Source: Akebia trifoliata
Taxonomy: Eukaryota; Streptophyta; Magnoliopsida; Ranunculales; Lardizabalaceae
Direction of reading: 5' to 3'
NCBI GenBank assembly: GCA_017979445.1
Contig: CM030714.1
Location: 2,728,001-2,792,000, forward strand
Length of the DNA stretch: 64,000 bases
Below, piece after piece: positions 61,799-64,000 of this stretch (within the stretch, counting starts at the first letter, position 1; each line of letters begins with the position of its first letter). Both the position numbers and the translations under genes were made by a program. The notes under the pieces were generated by a model. That model was not told the origin of the DNA and ran no database searches. It saw only the letters and a list, made by a program, of their open reading frames with translations.

Positions 61799-63475
61799 TG
61801 TAGACACCCAAATTTGAGCGGGCCCTCGACGCAAAGTGCCCCAAAAATAGCAAAAATCGGAATGGGCTCCGAAGCCCAAACTACCAAAAATCCAAAAATT
61901 TTGTCATTTTATTTTTAATAAACGGCCCAAGGCCTTTCACGTGGCCCACGGACCAATCCTCTACCAATCCTCCCTAAACCCAACTCAACCCAAAGTCGAA
62001 ACCTATTCAACCCAATCCAAACTAAACCCATCACCGTAAGCCCATCTAAATTAACCCTACCCATCAAAACACCAAAGCCCAACCTACAACCTAAAATCCA
62101 ACCATTCTTTAATCCAAAACATTACCCAAGCCCAATTCTCCACCCAAGCCCAACATCACAACCAATCACCCAATATGACACATGTCATTACCCCCTTCCA
62201 CCTCCCTCATCTAATCAACCAACCAACTTCATTACTTCCTTCCAAAAATTAATTCAACCCATAACCCTATCCTAACCTATCCTATCCATTCTCTCAAATC
62301 AAACACTTATAACCTATCACCCTCCCCTAATCTACCCTCATCATTCCCTACAAAACCCATCTTTATACCTACACCTACACTCATCCTCTCAAATCAAACA
62401 CTCATCATTTCCCATCAACTTATCTCAACTCTTCATTTCCACCCACTTTTACACATGTCATCATCTCCCTCACCCTCCCAAAATATCATCAACCACCTCA
62501 TTAAATCACCCATTCTCTTAAATCAAACATCATTTAATCACAACCACCATCTTAAACTCACATCACCAAACACTCAACCAAAATGGGTTGGGTTGGATCC
62601 AAACCATTTGGGTCGGATCCAAACCATTTGGGTCAAAACTCACCCACACAAATACCCCTCAAATCCCATACCCTTCTCTTAAACCCTACATCATTCTACG
62701 ACTTCTCATCATTTCACCCAACTCTACCCCTCAAAATAACTTACAAATTCTATAAAATCCCCACCATTCTCAACTCTCAAGCCCTAATGAAAATTTGACA
62801 AAAAAACTCTAAAAAATCACAACTCACCTCAACTCTCTACTCTTGCTTTACTCTCAACACCCAACTCTCAACTCTCTACTCTTGCTTTACTCTCAACACC
62901 CAACTCTCAACTCTCAACTCTCAACCTTCTCTCAAACAAGTCAAGCAAGGAAAAAGAAATCAAAGGAAGTCAAAGGAAATCAAGGAAGGAACAAGGTGGG
63001 TTTGGACCAAGAACACCCCCCTCAACTTCCCTCCTCTACTCTCCATTTCTCTACACATTTGCATACACCCCATTATGGTCTAAATCACCAAAGGGCCCCT
63101 TCTTCATAAGGGTGCCCTCAATGATTTGAACCAACATCGAAACCCCTCACACTTGAGGGCACACATCGATTTTCTTTCATTTTTACTTTCTTTTTATTTC
63201 AAACAACCGAATCCGAGGTTACCACATTACGTGGATGGAGTAGGGTGCCTAACACCTTCCCTACTCCATAAATGGACCCCTTTACCTTTGAATCAAGGTT
63301 GGACCAAACATGCATTATCCAACGAGAGTCATCAAAAATGTCAAAATGACGTGTTTTTCAAAAGATACGACTTCGGGTGATCATTCACACCCATTTTCGA
63401 ATTTGAATGGTGGCGACTCCAAAACACCCCAAAGTGGAGGGATGTTTCAAAAATATCGAAAATCCCGTGACCACA
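61799..63475 (+). mobile_element. Large solo LTR (TGTAGACACCC type)
   Basis: 1677 bp from TGTAGACACCC to CGTGACCACA, flanked by perfect 5-bp target duplications ATTAT (61794-61798 and 63476-63480). The interior is very C-rich and G-poor on this strand and holds tandem blocks, for example caactctctactcttgctttactctcaac twice near 62825-62905. It also holds ggtggcgactcc near 63410, a word typical of the 3' part of such plant gypsy (Tat/Ogre-like) LTRs. No internal domain attached. Confidence 0.88.
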
Positions 63476-63480
63476 ATTAT

Positions 63481-63781
63481 TATTAGTAAATTTTGGTGCG
63501 GTAGTAAAAGTTCTCTTCTATTAAAAGATTATAGATAAATTAAATGGGATATTATTATTAGAAAAAGTAAATTACTTAATCCGTGGTAACTTGAATATTC
63601 ATTTAGTACTTTTTTTCCTTCTTTTTTATGTCCCCTCACCCCTTTTCAATTGGTGAGACTGATGATTCAAATTGTAAAGATCGACAATTCAAATCATTGA
63701 GATCAATTTTTCATTTAATCATCGAGATCAACTTTTTACAATTGTTAAGTTCAATGATTATAAAGTGCCCTTAATTTTCTC

Positions 63782-63813
<32 letters not shown>

Positions 63814-63977
63814 TCTTTGCAAGTAGAGAGGCGAGGTAACAAGGTTAAGTGATTCATATTATTGATTGGTGATTTGTTCGATTTAGTAGCATGTAGATGG
63901 TAGAGCCTACAAAGGCAAGAATATGATTATGCATCCTGAAAATTTTGTGAATTTTACAGATGATTTTAGTTACGAAC
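63481..63977. other. Intergenic DNA; CACTA-related word at the left end and (ATT)n
   Basis: attagtaaattttggtgcggtagtaa at 63481-63510 resembles attagtaaactttggtgtggcagtaa at 54811 in the CACTA, suggesting that the large LTR landed in a CACTA-derived fragment. An (ATT)n microsatellite lies at about 63784-63812. Confidence 0.45.
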
Positions 63978-64000
63978 AGGGGTGGAGTCAAGATTTTCCT
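63978..64000 (+). repeat. Start of another GCCAGGATTTTC repeat (copy 5, cut by window end)
   Basis: caggggtggagtcaagattttcct matches the beginning of copy 4 at 59118. It runs off the end of the window. Confidence 0.5.

Overview
The window is plant nuclear DNA, probably from a dicot; I cannot name the species. It is AT-rich with spliced genes, and most of it is transposon-derived. The genic backbone is a same-strand (minus) tandem cluster of cysteine-rich receptor-like kinase (CRK, DUF26-RLK) loci. CRK-A (254-3489) keeps the membrane and kinase exons but has no ectodomain exon. CRK-B (20606-32294) is structurally complete. Two pseudogene fragments lie at about 34.0-35.4 kb and 39.9-41.4 kb. 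CRK-C (43833-47027) is compact and complete. I checked splice sites and phases by hand: CRK-B gives a continuous 648-residue protein from seven exons and CRK-C a 664-residue protein from seven exons.

Layout. 1-3.5 kb: CRK-A, tandemly duplicated with the kinase half of CRK-B (20.35-23.3 kb). 3.5-4.8 kb: solo LTR. 5-20 kb: intergenic DNA with low-complexity tracts, dispersed repeats and an unusual set of foldback elements embedded in (TA)n tracts (11.0-11.4 and 17.3-18.6 kb). 20.6-32.3 kb: CRK-B, whose 7.4-kb intron 1 holds a small solo LTR and a deleted Ty1/copia element (TSD GTATA). 33-41.4 kb: a duplicated unit of tRNA-related repeats plus CRK exon fragments, separated by a truncated Ty3/gypsy element that is itself interrupted by a solo LTR. 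41.8-42.9 kb: foldback MITEs and the broken C-terminal end of a sugar (STP-type) transporter. 43.8-47.0 kb: CRK-C. 48.4-55.0 kb: a CACTA (En/Spm) element with TSD ATG carrying a decayed Transposase_24-type gene. 55-61.8 kb: mostly featureless DNA with a minisatellite and a G-rich tract. 61.8-63.5 kb: a 1.68-kb solo LTR with TSD ATTAT.

How it works together. CRKs are plasma-membrane receptor kinases of immune and stress signalling. The locus looks like a cluster growing by tandem duplication while transposons insert into it. The two complete genes have kept every coding exon and splice junction despite heavy insertion. No tRNA, rRNA, CRISPR or bacterial feature was seen. The most notable items are the TA-embedded foldback family, the transposon-loaded but still open CRK-B, and the ectodomain-less CRK-A whose membrane-exon frame runs back into an LTR.
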